Translations under genes and position numbers: made by a program
NCBI GenBank assembly: GCA_947176285.1
Contig: CAMWQF010000033.1
Coordinates: forward strand, 1-15,959
DNA from: an uncultured Porphyromonadaceae bacterium
Lineage (GTDB): Bacteria; Bacteroidota; Bacteroidia; Bacteroidales; Muribaculaceae
DNA: 15,959 bases
Direction: 5' to 3'
In this document: positions 14,692-15,959 of the stretch, one piece after another
How positions within the stretch are numbered: position 1 is the first letter of the stretch
Layout: every line of letters starts with the position of its first letter
The notes under the pieces: model-generated
Told to the model about the DNA's origin: nothing
The model's database searches: none
The model's input: the letters and a program-made list of their open reading frames with translations, nothing else

Positions 14692-15831
14692 ATGAACCAC
14701 AAAATATTCGAGGGAATAAGGACTCCTTTCTATTACTATGACAAGGAACTCCTGGAAAGGACTCTCGATGCGATAGAGAGCTGCACAGCGGGGACTCCGA
14801 TGAAAGTGCACTATGCAATCAAAGCTAATTCCGAACCCGAAATTCTTCGCATTATCTCTTCACGCGGTTTTGGAGCAGACTGCGTAAGCGGAAATGAAAT
14901 AAAAACTGCCATTGAATGTGGTTTCCGACCTGAAAATATCTATTATGCAGGAGTTGGAAAGACTGACGAGGAAATACTAACAGGCATCGATGCCGGCATT
15001 GGCTGCTTCAATATAGAGTCGCTTGAAGAAATAGACATATTGTCTGAACTTGCCTCTGAAAGAGGAGTTAGAGTCACAGTTGCCTTGCGTGTGAATCCAA
15101 ACATTGACGCGCATACCCATGAGTATATCACAACAGGACTAAAAGAAAACAAGTTTGGCATTGATCTAAGAGTGCTGGAAGATGCCATAAAGAAAGTGAA
15201 AGCATCTCAACACCTTGATCTTGGAGGACTTCATTTCCATATAGGTTCGCAAATTACAATCAGTGAGCCGTTCAAGATACTCTGCGATCGAATCAACGAC
15301 TTGCAGGCACAATTCAGGCTTGACGGCATAAAATTCCGTTTTTTCAATGTAGGTGGAGGACTCGGCATAGATTATGACAATCCTGACGAAAATCCGATTC
15401 CAGACTTCACTTCATATTTCGATACAATCCTCTCCAACCTTCATCTTGAAGAAGGACAGGAGGTACATTGTGAACTTGGACGAGCAATAGTGGCACAGTG
15501 CGGATCGCTAATCAGTAAAGTTGTTCTTGTGAAGAAAGGCCTTGATAAAAGTTTTGTCATCATCGACGCCGGCATGTCAGACCTTATACGTCCGGCACTT
15601 TATGGCGCGCACCATAAAATCGAGAACATCAGTGCAGAGGGATTACCCACAGACAAAGTCTATGACGTAGTCGGACCCATATGCGAATCGAGCGATATAT
15701 TTGGCAAGGATGAATTGCTGCCGGAGACACGCAGGGGCGACTTGATATCATTGCGCAGCGCCGGAGCATATGGCTCTGCAATGGCAAGTCATTACAATAT
15801 GCGTGATCTTCCAGGGGTACTCATAAAGTAA
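14692..15831 (+). CDS. lysA: Diaminopimelate decarboxylase
   Basis: The last step of lysine synthesis: PLP-dependent decarboxylation of meso-diaminopimelate to L-lysine and CO2. It is a fold-type III enzyme. The PLP lysine is Lys44 in HYAIKANSEP (40-49). LHFHIGSQI near 182-190 and FNVGGGLGIDYD near 222-233 contact the cofactor phosphate. The C-terminal beta domain has GPICESSD (with the catalytic Cys contributed across the dimer) and SAGAYGSAMASHYNMR. At 379 residues it is somewhat shorter than the common ~400-420, mostly at the ends: it stops 12 residues past the ASHYN motif start with no longer tail. No active-site element is missing. Cotranscribed with lysC and closed by a strong terminator. 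Confidence 0.95.
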   Translation: MNHKIFEGIRTPFYYYDKELLERTLDAIESCTAGTPMKVHYAIKANSEPEILRIISSRGFGADCVSGNEIKTAIECGFRPENIYYAGVGKTDEEILTGIDAGIGCFNIESLEEIDILSELASERGVRVTVALRVNPNIDAHTHEYITTGLKENKFGIDLRVLEDAIKKVKASQHLDLGGLHFHIGSQITISEPFKILCDRINDLQAQFRLDGIKFRFFNVGGGLGIDYDNPDENPIPDFTSYFDTILSNLHLEEGQEVHCELGRAIVAQCGSLISKVVLVKKGLDKSFVIIDAGMSDLIRPALYGAHHKIENISAEGLPTDKVYDVVGPICESSDIFGKDELLPETRRGDLISLRSAGAYGSAMASHYNMRDLPGVLIK

Positions 15832-15835
15832 ATTT

Positions 15836-15870
15836 TTCCCGACTCATTTATTTGAGTTCGGGATTTTTTT
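15836..15870 (+). terminator. Intrinsic terminator of the lysC-lysA operon
   Basis: Five bases after the lysA stop, TCCCGACTCA pairs with TGAGTTCGGGA across a short AT loop, with a single-base bulge. A run of eight T residues (15864-15871 region) follows. Stem, loop and U-run make a canonical Rho-independent terminator. Confidence 0.85.
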
Positions 15871-15889
15871 TACATAGGAGTTAGATAGA

Positions 15890-15921
15890 TTTGGATATTT
15901 GGTAAAAAAGAATTAATTTTG
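15890..15921 (+). promoter_or_regulatory. Promoter of the next gene, at the right edge
   Basis: TTTG (15890-15893), 20 bases, then TAATTTTG (15914-15921) is a full consensus match with the same spacing and -7 sequence as the lysC promoter. It lies between the lysA terminator and an ATG at 15951, giving a leader of about 24 bases. Confidence 0.65.
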
Positions 15922-15950
15922 AAAAAAATTTCATATTCCATCAACGAACG

Positions 15951-15959
15951 ATGAAAAAA
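15951..15959 (+). CDS. Start of the next gene (three codons, MKK)
   Basis: ATG AAA AAA are the last nine bases. They follow a consensus promoter at a suitable distance. MKK is a common beginning for secreted or membrane proteins, but nothing can be said about function from three codons. Confidence 0.4.

Overview
The window looks like an ordinary chromosomal stretch of a Bacteroidales bacterium, perhaps of the Muribaculaceae (family level is a guess). Three things point there: intergenic DNA is AT-rich with almost no Shine-Dalgarno sequences; several gene starts are preceded by the Bacteroidetes promoter pattern (TTTG or TTG near -33, about 19-20 bases, then TAnnTTTG near -7); and the proteins read as typical Bacteroidales housekeeping forms. 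I see no prophage, insertion sequence, CRISPR array, tRNA or rRNA.

Layout, left to right. The 5' end of a flavin reductase family gene leaves the left edge on the minus strand, and upstream of it lies a phosphohexomutase (1-1897). Back-to-back promoters then separate the mutase from yicC-gmk on the plus strand. gmk converges on a Wzc-type tyrosine autokinase gene, with a bidirectional terminator between them whose loop is the gmk stop codon. From 12.5 kb down to 3.7 kb everything is on the minus strand: DMT exporter, AraC regulator, peptide deformylase, EttA, a SPOUT RNA methyltransferase, rubrerythrin, RuvX and the kinase. Def, EttA and the methyltransferase all act in translation, and the last two overlap (TGATG). 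A three-copy 21-bp tandem repeat lies just upstream of the kinase promoter.

The right part is on the plus strand. It has a YbaK/PrdX-type tRNA-editing domain protein, then a lysine operon: a LysC-type aspartate kinase (first enzyme) and LysA, diaminopimelate decarboxylase (last enzyme). The operon has a good promoter and a strong terminator, but its leader is too short for a lysine riboswitch. After the terminator another promoter precedes an ATG nine bases from the right edge, the start of the next gene.

I did not find a new system. The points most worth a second look are the tandem repeat at the kinase promoter, the stop codon inside the terminator loop, and the in-frame, coding-like stretch without a normal start codon upstream of the YbaK/PrdX gene.
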